Source: Nocardia alni (GTDB lineage: Bacteria; Actinomycetota; Actinomycetes; Mycobacteriales; Mycobacteriaceae). From it: a stretch of 44,798 nt of DNA. Shown here one piece after another: positions 16,474 to 24,616 of this stretch; the first letter of the stretch is position 1; every line of letters starts with the position of its first letter. The translations under genes were made by a program, and so were the position numbers. Location: assembly GCF_019038435.1 (NCBI RefSeq), contig NZ_JAGPOX010000075.1:1-44798 (forward strand), given 5' to 3'. The notes beneath the pieces were generated by a model. The model ran no database searches and was not told the origin of the DNA. It saw only the letters and a program-made list of their open reading frames with translations.

Positions 16474-17418
16474 TCAGCCTCCATCCTCACCGAGCCGGGC
16501 GGGAAGCGCCTTGATCATCCGCGCACGGTTGCTGGACGTGAGTGCCGCCGCGTTGTATCCGTAGGTCGCCTTGAACAGCCGGCTGAAGTGCGCCGGATCG
16601 GTGAACCCCCAGCGCGCCGCGACGGCCGCGACGGTGCGGTCGGTCCCGGCCAGCTCCGCACGGCACCGCTCCAGGCGCCGCCGGCGGATCAGAGCCGCGA
16701 CCGTCAGCGGCTGGCCCTCGAACAGCTTGTGCAGGCGGCGCACCGACATATGGTGCGCCACAGCCACCTTCGCCGGGGTGAGATCCCGGTCGGACAGCCT
16801 CGCCTCGATGAAACCGACAACCCGGGAACGCAACGCCTCGTCGGGGACCGGACGCGCATCATCCAGCTGAGCCGACAACGCCACCGCGATCAGCTCGATC
16901 ACCGCGGCCGCCGACCTGTCCGCCTCGTCCGCGCGGAACCCGCTCAGCGACCGCGCCATCTCCCGCGCGAGCGAGGACACCAGCGCGCCGGGGCCCCGAT
17001 CACCACGAATACGCATCCCGGCCAGCCGCGTGGCATCGTCGGCCCGAAGCCGCAGCGATCCCCGCGGCACCAGCATGGTCACGCTCGTGGTCGCGGTGGT
17101 AGCGAACCGCACCGGCCGCACCGGATCGATCAGGACCAGATCACCCGGCCCGAGCACAGCCGTGTTGCCCCCCTGCTCAGCACGCACCCGCCCCCGCGTC
17201 ACCAACTCGATCTGCCACAGCTCGCTGTCCGCGTCGCGGACCGACCGCGCCGGTCGGAAACACTCGCCCTCCGGGCTAACCAGCTCGGCCAACCGCAAAG
17301 GCCCCAGGTCGCGAGTCACGACGCCACCGCGGAAGTCGCCGCGTACGCGCCGCCGACCGATCAACGGCGGCAGGCCACTGGCCGCTAGCGTCTCCAGAAA
17401 AGCATCGGCGCTGTTCAT
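16474..17418 (-). CDS. AraC-family regulator (NphR/AraC_binding_2 type)
   Basis: A 314-residue activator. The N-terminal cupin-like sensor covers residues 1-190 (SGLPPLIGRRRVRGDFRGGVV, ELVTRGRVRAEQGGNTAVLGPGDLVLIDP). The AraC HTH occupies the C-terminal 100 residues: LTPAKVAVAHHMSVRRLHKLFEGQ as the first helix-turn-helix and TVAAVAARWGFTDPAHFSRLFKATYGYNAA as the second. Start at the ATG 17418; a GTG one codon upstream is possible. It is followed by the SgcJ-like gene. Related regulators control catabolic amidase or hydroxylase genes, none of which is adjacent. Confidence 0.9.
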   Translation of the reverse strand: MNSADAFLETLAASGLPPLIGRRRVRGDFRGGVVTRDLGPLRLAELVSPEGECFRPARSVRDADSELWQIELVTRGRVRAEQGGNTAVLGPGDLVLIDPVRPVRFATTATTSVTMLVPRGSLRLRADDATRLAGMRIRGDRGPGALVSSLAREMARSLSGFRADEADRSAAAVIELIAVALSAQLDDARPVPDEALRSRVVGFIEARLSDRDLTPAKVAVAHHMSVRRLHKLFEGQPLTVAALIRRRRLERCRAELAGTDRTVAAVAARWGFTDPAHFSRLFKATYGYNAAALTSSNRARMIKALPARLGEDGG

Positions 17419-17492
17419 CACACGACGCTACCGGTTCGATCGAATATTTCTCTCGGCCGGACAGGTCACCTCGTTCTACAGCGGGTTCATCG

Positions 17493-17538
17493 GTCCGCTT
17501 GCGGAATCGCTGAGGGGGCAGCGATTCCGCAAGCGGAC
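17493..17538. repeat. Perfect 20-bp inverted repeat with 6-nt loop
   Basis: Arms 17493-17512 and 17519-17538 are exact reverse complements, with GAGGGGGC between and around the loop. It lies upstream of the AraC gene and no T-run follows on either side. Between 17419 and 17826 I see no intact gene. A minus-strand frame ending at 17579 (GPGIGAPYRRMPIGASAEIA at its tail) may be gene debris. Confidence 0.85.
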
Positions 17539-17826
17539 GGGCAGACCCGCACTATCCGTGGCTGTACCGTGGGCAATCTCAGGCGATTTCAGCGGATGCG
17601 CCGATGGGCATTCGGCGGTACGGGGCGCCGATGCCGGGGCCGTTGTCACCCAGAAAGCCGGCGACCATCGCGGTGCCGATGTCGTTGAGTGCGCCGTCGT
17701 GGGCGGCGAGAGCCTGGCGCGGGGCCACCTCCCGTAAGTCTCGCCGCCTCCATCCTCCGCTGAACCGGGTTCAGCGAATGGGCCGGAAACACCGTTGGAT
17801 CCGCCGCCCCACACCCAGGCTCGGCC

Positions 17827-18153
17827 TCACACTGCCGCCGTCAGCACCCTCCACGCCTTTCTGGAACGCGAGCGGACCTGCGGAGTGGCGTATTCGATTC
17901 GTCTGCGCGCCTCGGAGGCACTGATCCGCAGCAGATCACTCAATAGCTCCACTGTGTCGCGGTAGCCGGTGTCGGCGGCGAGACCACGGCGCTCGGCCTC
18001 GGCAACGGCCGCGACCATGGCCGCACCCAACCGGCGTCGGCGGCGTTCGGTTTCGATGAGGGTGCGCAGCAAGTCGACATCGGCCAGGTCGGACCATCTC
18101 CGAGCCGGAGCATCCGGTGCCAGTGCAGTCGAATGTGTGTTCACCCGAGACAC
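17827..18153 (-). pseudogene. Truncated DUF222/13E12-type HNH endonuclease family protein
   Basis: A 108-residue frame whose middle reads DVDLLRTLIETERRRRRLGAAMVAAVAEAERRGLAADTGYRDTVELLSDLLRISASEARRRIEYAT, the first helices of the DUF222 domain of 13E12-repeat proteins. Full-length members have 400-550 residues and a C-terminal HNH nuclease motif. Here the frame ends at a TGA after QVRSRSRKAWRVLTAAV and nothing downstream restores it. It therefore looks like a 5' remnant. The start codon and an SOS box just upstream are kept. Confidence 0.7.
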
Positions 18154-18165
18154 CCTACCGCATTA

Positions 18166-18181
18166 TCGAACATATGTTCTA
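18166..18181 (-). promoter_or_regulatory. LexA (SOS) box
   Basis: TCGAACATATGTTCTA matches the mycobacterial SOS consensus TCGAAC-N4-GTTCGA at 11 of 12 fixed positions; the 12 central bases are a perfect palindrome. It ends 13 bp before the start of the truncated DUF222 gene. Several 13E12/DUF222 genes of M. tuberculosis are LexA-regulated, which supports both calls. Confidence 0.8.
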
Positions 18182-18309
18182 TAAACGGTTTGGCCCGGTA
18201 CGTCACGTTCAGCAGCACCAATCGGCACAGCCGATGAATCCTCCGGAGCCCCACGTTGGACGGCGCAAGCGTGCCGCACGTGTCACTCTGACAGGCAGTC
18301 GCCGTAGAG

Positions 18310-18338
18310 CGTTGCCGTGCGACGCACGCACGGCAACG
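18310..18338 (-). terminator. Hairpin downstream of uvrA, probable terminator
   Basis: Perfect 12-bp arms (CGTTGCCGTGCG and its complement) around a 5-nt loop, about 90 bp after the uvrA stop on the minus strand. The T-rich tail is weak. The remainder of 18182-18427 shows no gene. Confidence 0.6.
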
Positions 18339-18427
18339 TCAATAACGGCCAGGTGACCGAGAAATCATCATCAGCGCAGGGGCACACGAGCTTTCGCGGC
18401 CCACAGCAGTGACGGCACCGGCCGATC

Positions 18428-21400
18428 TCAGCGCAGCGCGGCGGCTCTGCGGCGGGCGGCGGCGGCCTTCTTCGGATCCTTGTCGGCGGGTTTCTTGGCG
18501 GTGGGTTTGACGGGTGCGGCGGCGGCGCTCTTCGCGGTCGTACTCTGCGCTGCCGTGGTCTTGGTTGCCGAATTCTTCGATGCGGCAGCCTTTTTCGCGG
18601 CAGGTTCGGCGGCGGGGGCGGCGAGGACCTCCTTCAGGAACTGGCCGGTGTAGCTCCCGGACACGGCGGCCACATCCTCCGGGGTGCCCTCGGCGACGAT
18701 GGCGCCGCCGCCCGAACCACCCTCGGGGCCCATGTCGATCACCCAGTCGGAGGTCTTGATGACGTCCAGGTTGTGCTCGATGACGATGACCGTATTGCCC
18801 TTGTCGACAAGGCCGTTGATGACGACGAGGAGTTTGCGGATGTCCTCGAAGTGCAGTCCGGTGGTCGGCTCGTCCAGGATGTAGACGGTGCGGCCGGTGG
18901 AGCGCTTCTGCAGTTCGGCCGAGAGCTTCACGCGCTGGGCCTCACCGCCGGACAGCGTGGGTGCGCTCTGGCCCAGGCGCACGTAGCCCAGGCCGACGTC
19001 GACCAGCGTCTTGAGGTAGCGGTGGATCGAGGTGACCGGTTCGAAGAATTCCGCGGCCTCCTCGATGGGCATATCGAGCACCTCGGCGATGGTCTTGCCC
19101 TTGTAGTGCACCTCGAGGGTCTCCCGGTTGTAGCGGGCGCCGTGGCACACCTCGCACGGGACATACACGTCGGGCAGGAAGTTCATCTCGATCTTGAGCG
19201 TGCCGTCGCCCGAGCACGCCTCGCAGCGACCGCCCTTGACGTTGAACGAGAATCGGCCCGGCTGATAGCCGCGCACCTTCGCCTCGGTGGTCGCGGCGAA
19301 CAGGGTGCGGATCTTGTCGAAGACGCCGGTGTAGGTCGCGGGATTCGAGCGCGGGGTGCGGCCGATCGGGGACTGATCGACCTGTACCAGCTTGTCCAGA
19401 TGGTCCAGGCCGTTCACGCGGGTGTGGCGGCCCGGCACCTGACGGGCGCCGTTGAGCTTGTTCGCCAGGACCGTCGCCAGGATGTCGTTCACCAGCGTGG
19501 ACTTACCCGATCCGGAGACGCCCGTCACCGCGGTGAGCACGCCCAGCGGGAACGCCACGTCGATGGTGCGGAGGTTGTGCTCGTTCGCGCCGACCACGGT
19601 GAGCTGCTTCTTCTTGTTCACCGGACGGCGTACCAGCGGCACCTCGATCCGCTCGCGCCCCGAAAGATAGGCGCCCGTCAGGGAATTCGCATCGTCCAGC
19701 AGGCCCGGATACGGCCCGCTGTACACCACCTGACCACCGTGCTCGCCCGCGAGCGGGCCGATGTCCACCACCCAGTCCGAGGCATGGATCGTATCTTCGT
19801 CGTGTTCGACGACGATCAGCGTGTTGCCCAGATCCCGCAGCCGGGTGAGGGTTTCGATGAGGCGGCGGTTGTCGCGCTGGTGCAGGCCGATGGACGGCTC
19901 GTCCAGTACGTACAGCACGCCGACCAGGCCCGAACCGATCTGGGTGGCCAGCCGGATGCGCTGCGCCTCACCGCCGGACAGGGTGCCCGCCGCGCGCGAG
20001 AGTGTCAGGTATTCCAGGCCGACGTCCAAGAGGAAGCCCAGGCGCGCCTGAATCTCCTTGAGCACCTGCGCGGCGATCGCGGCCTCGCGCTCGCCCAGGC
20101 GCAGCCCGTTCAGGAATTTCGCGCACTCCCGGATGGACAGATCCGACACCTCGGCGATGGACCGGTGCCCCTCACCCGACCCCAGGGTGACCGCGAGGAT
20201 CTCCGGCCGCAGCCGCGCCCCGTCGCAGACCGGGCAGGGCACATCGCGCATGTAGCCGTCGTAGTGCTCCTTCATCTGCTCGGACTCGGTGTTCTCGAGC
20301 CGGCGCTGCAGGAAAGGCATCACGCCCTCGAAATCGGCGTAATACGAGCGTTTACGGCCATAGCGGTTGGTGTACGACACGTGCACCTGCTCGGAGCTGC
20401 CCTCCAGCACCGCCTTGCGCGCCTTGAGCGGCAACTGGTTCCATGGCGTGTCCATCGAGAAGCCCAGCGCCCCGGCCAGACCCGACAGCAACCGGGTGAA
20501 ATACTCGGCGGTCTGCCCGCGCGACCACGGCGCGATGGCGCCGTCGTTCAGGCTCAGCTCACCGTCGGGCACCACGAGATCCGCATCGACCTCCTTGCGG
20601 ATGCCCAGGCCCGTGCAGTCCGGGCACGCGCCGTACGGGGAGTTGAACGAGAACGAGCGCGGCTCGAGATCCTCGATGTCCAGCGGATGCCCGTTGGGGC
20701 AGGCCAGCTTCTCGGAGAAGCGGCGCTCGCGGTCGTGCGCGTGCTCGTCGCGGTCCACGAAGTCCAGCACCACGATGCCGTCGGCCAGGCGCAGCGCCGT
20801 CTCGATCGAATCGGTGAGGCGCTGTTTGGAACCCGACTTCACCGACAGGCGGTCGATCACCACCTCGATATCGTGCTTCTCCTGCTTCTTGAGCTTGGGC
20901 GGCTCGGTGAGGGGATGCACCACACCGTCGACCCGCACGCGCGAGTAGCCCTGCGAATTCAGCTGATCGAACAGGTCGACGAATTCGCCCTTGCGGGTGC
21001 GCACCACGGGCGCGAGCACCTGGAATCGGATGCCCTCCTCCATGGCCAGGACCTGGTCGACGATCTGCTGCGGGGTCTGCTTGGCGATCAGCTCACCGCA
21101 GACGGGGCAGTGTGGTGTGCCGGCGCGCGCGTACAGCAGGCGCAGATAGTCGTGCACCTCGGTGATCGTGCCGACCGTGGAGCGCGGATTGCGGTTGGTC
21201 GACTTCTGGTCGATGGAGACCGCGGGCGAGAGACCCTCGATGAAATCCACATCGGGTTTGTCCATCTGGCCGAGGAATTGGCGCGCGTAGGCCGACAGCG
21301 ACTCGACGTAGCGACGCTGCCCCTCGGCGAAGATGGTGTCGAACGCGAGACTGGACTTGCCAGATCCGGACAGTCCGGTGAACACGATGAGACTGTCGCG

Positions 21401-21469
21401 GGGCAGGTCGATATCGACCCCCTTGAGGTTGTGCTCCCGCGCTCCGCGCACCGTCAGGCGATCCGCCAC
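18428..21469 (-). CDS. uvrA: Excinuclease ABC subunit A
   Basis: UvrA, 1013 residues: dimeric ATPase that finds bulky DNA damage and loads UvrB in nucleotide excision repair. The first P-loop GLSGSGKS is at residues 32-39 and the second (GVSGSGKST) near 655. ABC signatures LSGGEAQRIRLA and LSGGEAQRVKLS are followed by LDEPSIGLH and LDEPTTGLH. Zinc-binding cysteine pairs occur in CPVCG, CPDCTGLG, CPVCDGAR and the CEACSGDG...CEVCHG finger. The GTG at 21469 follows GGAAGGGA. After the usual end (QFLKEVLAAP) there is an extra tail of about 57 residues rich in Lys, Ala, Ser, Thr and Pro, like a histone H1 tail. No SOS box is visible upstream; 21470-21679 has no gene. Confidence 0.98.
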   Translation of the reverse strand: MADRLTVRGAREHNLKGVDIDLPRDSLIVFTGLSGSGKSSLAFDTIFAEGQRRYVESLSAYARQFLGQMDKPDVDFIEGLSPAVSIDQKSTNRNPRSTVGTITEVHDYLRLLYARAGTPHCPVCGELIAKQTPQQIVDQVLAMEEGIRFQVLAPVVRTRKGEFVDLFDQLNSQGYSRVRVDGVVHPLTEPPKLKKQEKHDIEVVIDRLSVKSGSKQRLTDSIETALRLADGIVVLDFVDRDEHAHDRERRFSEKLACPNGHPLDIEDLEPRSFSFNSPYGACPDCTGLGIRKEVDADLVVPDGELSLNDGAIAPWSRGQTAEYFTRLLSGLAGALGFSMDTPWNQLPLKARKAVLEGSSEQVHVSYTNRYGRKRSYYADFEGVMPFLQRRLENTESEQMKEHYDGYMRDVPCPVCDGARLRPEILAVTLGSGEGHRSIAEVSDLSIRECAKFLNGLRLGEREAAIAAQVLKEIQARLGFLLDVGLEYLTLSRAAGTLSGGEAQRIRLATQIGSGLVGVLYVLDEPSIGLHQRDNRRLIETLTRLRDLGNTLIVVEHDEDTIHASDWVVDIGPLAGEHGGQVVYSGPYPGLLDDANSLTGAYLSGRERIEVPLVRRPVNKKKQLTVVGANEHNLRTIDVAFPLGVLTAVTGVSGSGKSTLVNDILATVLANKLNGARQVPGRHTRVNGLDHLDKLVQVDQSPIGRTPRSNPATYTGVFDKIRTLFAATTEAKVRGYQPGRFSFNVKGGRCEACSGDGTLKIEMNFLPDVYVPCEVCHGARYNRETLEVHYKGKTIAEVLDMPIEEAAEFFEPVTSIHRYLKTLVDVGLGYVRLGQSAPTLSGGEAQRVKLSAELQKRSTGRTVYILDEPTTGLHFEDIRKLLVVINGLVDKGNTVIVIEHNLDVIKTSDWVIDMGPEGGSGGGAIVAEGTPEDVAAVSGSYTGQFLKEVLAAPAAEPAAKKAAASKNSATKTTAAQSTTAKSAAAAPVKPTAKKPADKDPKKAAAARRRAAALR

Positions 21470-21679
21470 AAGCCGTCCCTTCCCATTCGTGTTCCGGCGT
21501 CCACTACTACCCGGCCGCCATGCTAAACACACCCACCGACAAGTTCGGCTCGCGGCGATGAGGTGGTGGCCCGGACCAGGGATTTCGGCTGCCAGGACCG
21601 TGCAGGTTGGAAGCCGTGGGTACCAGCCTACGACGCGCGGCAACTCCGGACGCGATGTGATCCGCCGCACCCGGACGAT

Positions 21680-22858
21680 CTACGCGACCGGCCCCAGCAC
21701 CACGACCGAATTGTTGCCGCCCATACCCATCGACGATTTCACGGTGAGCCCGCCCTCACATTCGGTCGGGCCGTCCAGCAGCCGGGGATGGGCCGGTGCG
21801 ACGAGCGGCACTGCCGGGACGATCCCGTTCTCATAGCCCAGAGCGGTCGCGGCGACCTCGACCCCGGCCGCGGCGCCCATGCAGTGCCCGGTCAACGGCT
21901 TGATCGAGTACAGCGACGGCCGATCGTCGAAAATCTGCTTCAGCGCCTCGGATTCGGCCGCATCGCACTGGCGGGTGCCCGACCCGTGCGCGTTGAAGTA
22001 CCGGACCTGCTCGGGCCGCACCCCGGCCACGCGCAGGCCGCGCTCGAAGCAGTCGAGGACCTGCTCGTGCGAGGGTTCGACCGAGACGACGTGATAGGCG
22101 TCGTTGGTCATGGCGCCGCCGAATACGGCCGCGTAGGGACGCTCGACCTCGCGGGAAAGGACGAAAGCCGTGGACGCCTCCCCCATGACGAAACCGCGGC
22201 TGTCCTGCTGGAACGGACGGCAGGCATCCAGGGGCTCCGCGTCGTCGATCGCCGCGCCCACCCTGACGAAGTGCTCGAGCATGTCGGGGGTGGCCGACAG
22301 ATCCGTGGTCACACAGATCACATCGTCGGCCAACCCCTGGTCTAACCATAGTCGGGCGGTGATCAAGGCGACGTTGGCCGAACTGCAGGCGGCCGACACG
22401 TTCATCGACGGACCGTGGAAGCCGTACTCGTGTGTCAGCACCGCGACCGGCGTCGAGGGCAGCAGCCGCAGATAGTCGCGGGAGCGGCGGTGCCCCTGAT
22501 CGACGGTGTAGAAATCGCGCCAGTTTCGCACATCGCCGAGCACGATCGCGTGCAGCACACCGACCGTGCCGCCCGGCCGCCAGCCGCGCTCCCGCGCGTC
22601 CTGGATCGCCTCGCGCACGGACTCGTGCATGGCCCGCCCGTACAGACTCGGGCTGACCGTGAGGTCCCCGCCCTCGGGGACGACAGCAACCCATGCGTAG
22701 TCATCGCGCGCGGGGCCGTACCCTGGATGCAGCCGGGCGGCGGACTTTCCGCTCAGCAACCCGTGCCACAGGGTCTCGCGGCCCCAACCGTACGCGGAGA
22801 CGACGCCGATCCCGGCAATCGTCATATGATCTTGGTGTCTTGGGGTGCTGAACGCCAT
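21680..22858 (-). CDS. Stand-alone beta-ketoacyl-ACP synthase (KAS II-like)
   Basis: A 392-residue thiolase-fold condensing enzyme with the complete Cys-His-His triad: C158 in VSAACSSANVAL, His in NAHGSGTRQCDAAES, His in KPLTGHCMGAAAG. The end carries the glycine-rich MGMGGNNSVVVLG. It would join a malonyl-ACP-type extender to an acyl primer. Start at 22858 follows AAGGAGCG; an internal ATG at 22825 is possible. No acyl carrier protein, ketoreductase or acyltransferase is next to it, so it may work with the fatty-acid or mycolate machinery, or be a left-over from a biosynthetic cluster. Divergent from the diguanylate cyclase. Confidence 0.9.
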   Translation of the reverse strand: MAFSTPRHQDHMTIAGIGVVSAYGWGRETLWHGLLSGKSAARLHPGYGPARDDYAWVAVVPEGGDLTVSPSLYGRAMHESVREAIQDARERGWRPGGTVGVLHAIVLGDVRNWRDFYTVDQGHRRSRDYLRLLPSTPVAVLTHEYGFHGPSMNVSAACSSANVALITARLWLDQGLADDVICVTTDLSATPDMLEHFVRVGAAIDDAEPLDACRPFQQDSRGFVMGEASTAFVLSREVERPYAAVFGGAMTNDAYHVVSVEPSHEQVLDCFERGLRVAGVRPEQVRYFNAHGSGTRQCDAAESEALKQIFDDRPSLYSIKPLTGHCMGAAAGVEVAATALGYENGIVPAVPLVAPAHPRLLDGPTECEGGLTVKSSMGMGGNNSVVVLGPVA

Positions 22859-23065
22859 AGTCTCGCTCCTTAGCCGGTCCGAGCAGAATAGCGAACAGTT
22901 CGCCACTGCTGAGCTAACCCGTGGTTCTACCGTCCGATTAACGCTCGACGAAGTGCCCGAACCGTGACTGACCCGTTAGCGTCGGCGCCGCGATCTTTGG
23001 TACGCCGATACCAGAACAATCTCATGCAGGATATGGCCTGAATAGTCGATGACCAGGGGGTACAT

Positions 23066-24439
23066 GTGGGTGAGGTGGGCCGTGGCCCGGACGGCGCCGT
23101 CGATGACGGCGCACAGCACGACGATCCCGTGGCGGACGTCGAGCAACTGGCGCTGCGGTATCGGACACTGGTCGAGCACAGCCCCGACAGTGTCGTGGTA
23201 CACGAGGGTGGCAACCTTGTTTTCGCTAATCCGGCTATGGCCCGGTTACTCGGCGCGAGGTCGGTCGGGGACATCCTCGGCCAGCCGGTGACCAGATTCG
23301 TCGCCCCGGACGACGTGGGCCCCATGCACGACCGCATCGACCTGCTGACCCACACCGGCGACGCCTCCGCGCCCGCCGAGATGACCCTCACCCGGCTCGA
23401 CGGCGCGACGGTCGATGTGGAAACCGTCTCCGTGCTGACCGTCTGGCACGACCGCCGCGCCTATCAGGTGGTCATCCACGACCTCACCCCGCAGCGCCGG
23501 GCCGAGGCGGCGCAGCGGCGCGCCGAACAGCACTACACCACGGTCGTCTCCCAGCTCGAGGAGGGCGTGGTCGTGATCGGCCGGGACGGCCGCATCGAGT
23601 CGATCAACCCGGCCGCACTGCGGATCTTCGGCCACGACGGCAGCAATCTGGTCGGCATCGCGATCGCGGCGCTGCCGCTGTCCTTCCTGGACACCAACTC
23701 ACAACCGCTGCCCATGTCACGGCATCCCGTGGCGCGCACCCTGATCACCGGCGAGACCGTCGCACAGTACGTGTTCGGCCTGGACCGCCCGGACGGGCAG
23801 CGCCGCTGGCTGTCGGGCTCGTCCCGGCTGCTGAATCCCGACGATCCGGAGTCCTCGGCGGTGTCCTCGTTCAACGACATCACCGAGTTCCGGGCCAGCC
23901 GCAGACAGCTGGAATACCAGGCCACCCACGACCCGCTGACCGGCCTGGCCAACCGATCCCTGGTGCTGTCCCGGCTGGCCGGGGCGCTGGGCACCAGCGA
24001 AGAGCAGCCGGTGTCGACCGTGCTGTTCATCGACCTGGACGGATTCAAGGCGATCAACGACTCACTCGGTCACGCGATCGGCGACACCGTCCTGCAGATC
24101 GTGGCCCAGCGACTCCAGCGCAGCCTGCGCCAGGACGACGTGGTGGGCCGGATCGGCGGCGACGAGTTCCTGGTCCTGCTGTCCGGGCGCACCCTGCCTG
24201 TCGACCTGTCCACACTGGTCAAACGCCTGCGCCAGGCCATGGCCGAACCGATCATCGCGCGCGGGCACCGTATCCATATCGACGCCTCCATCGGGGTGAC
24301 GCCGTTGCACCAGGGCGACTCCCGCACACCCGAGGCGGTGCTGCACGATGCCGACGTGGCGATGTACCGGGCCAAACCCCAGGCTCGCCATGAGGGCTCG
24401 CAAATGGGACGGCGACCGAACAATACCCATGCCTCCTGA
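23066..24439 (+). CDS. PAS-PAS-GGDEF diguanylate cyclase
   Basis: A 457-residue cytoplasmic protein predicted to make cyclic di-GMP. PAS 1 covers about residues 25-130 (YRTLVEHSPDSVVVHEGGNLVFANPAMARLLG) and PAS 2 about 150-280 (LEEGVVVIGRDGRIESINPAALRIFGHDG). The GGDEF domain follows (YQATHDPLTGLANRSLVLSRL, LFIDLDGFKAINDSLGHAIGD). The active loop is GGDEF, preceded at the exact five-residue spacing by RQDD, an intact product-inhibition I-site. There is no EAL domain and no membrane segment. Start at GTG 23066 after a GGGGG run. Signal sensed by the PAS domains is unknown. Confidence 0.93.
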   Translation: MGEVGRGPDGAVDDGAQHDDPVADVEQLALRYRTLVEHSPDSVVVHEGGNLVFANPAMARLLGARSVGDILGQPVTRFVAPDDVGPMHDRIDLLTHTGDASAPAEMTLTRLDGATVDVETVSVLTVWHDRRAYQVVIHDLTPQRRAEAAQRRAEQHYTTVVSQLEEGVVVIGRDGRIESINPAALRIFGHDGSNLVGIAIAALPLSFLDTNSQPLPMSRHPVARTLITGETVAQYVFGLDRPDGQRRWLSGSSRLLNPDDPESSAVSSFNDITEFRASRRQLEYQATHDPLTGLANRSLVLSRLAGALGTSEEQPVSTVLFIDLDGFKAINDSLGHAIGDTVLQIVAQRLQRSLRQDDVVGRIGGDEFLVLLSGRTLPVDLSTLVKRLRQAMAEPIIARGHRIHIDASIGVTPLHQGDSRTPEAVLHDADVAMYRAKPQARHEGSQMGRRPNNTHAS

Positions 24440-24616
24440 CCGGCTCCGGAGCGCCGAATACCGGTCCGGCGCGCGGGGCAATGCGACGGGAAGGCTCGGC
24501 AACCCACCGTTCACCTGCGGTTACGGCGCAATGGCAGATTGCTGACTAGACTCGACAACTCTGTTTTCCCTTCGCGCGCGGCCGGCAGGCCGGCCGTGGT
24601 GACAAGGAGTTGCGAC

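Noticed and set aside
18773..21526. A 917-codon open frame on the plus strand opposite uvrA
   Set aside because: It is an antisense shadow of uvrA; GC-rich codon bias removes stop codons. Its translation has low-complexity Arg/Gln/His/Ala composition and no domain.
21470..21679. SOS boxes before uvrA or uvrB
   Set aside because: No sequence close to TCGAAC-N4-GTTCGA is found at either gene; the only good site is at 18166.
24440..24616. Rifamycin-associated element or antibiotic-response site before helD
   Set aside because: No inverted repeat of the expected type is present in the upstream region.
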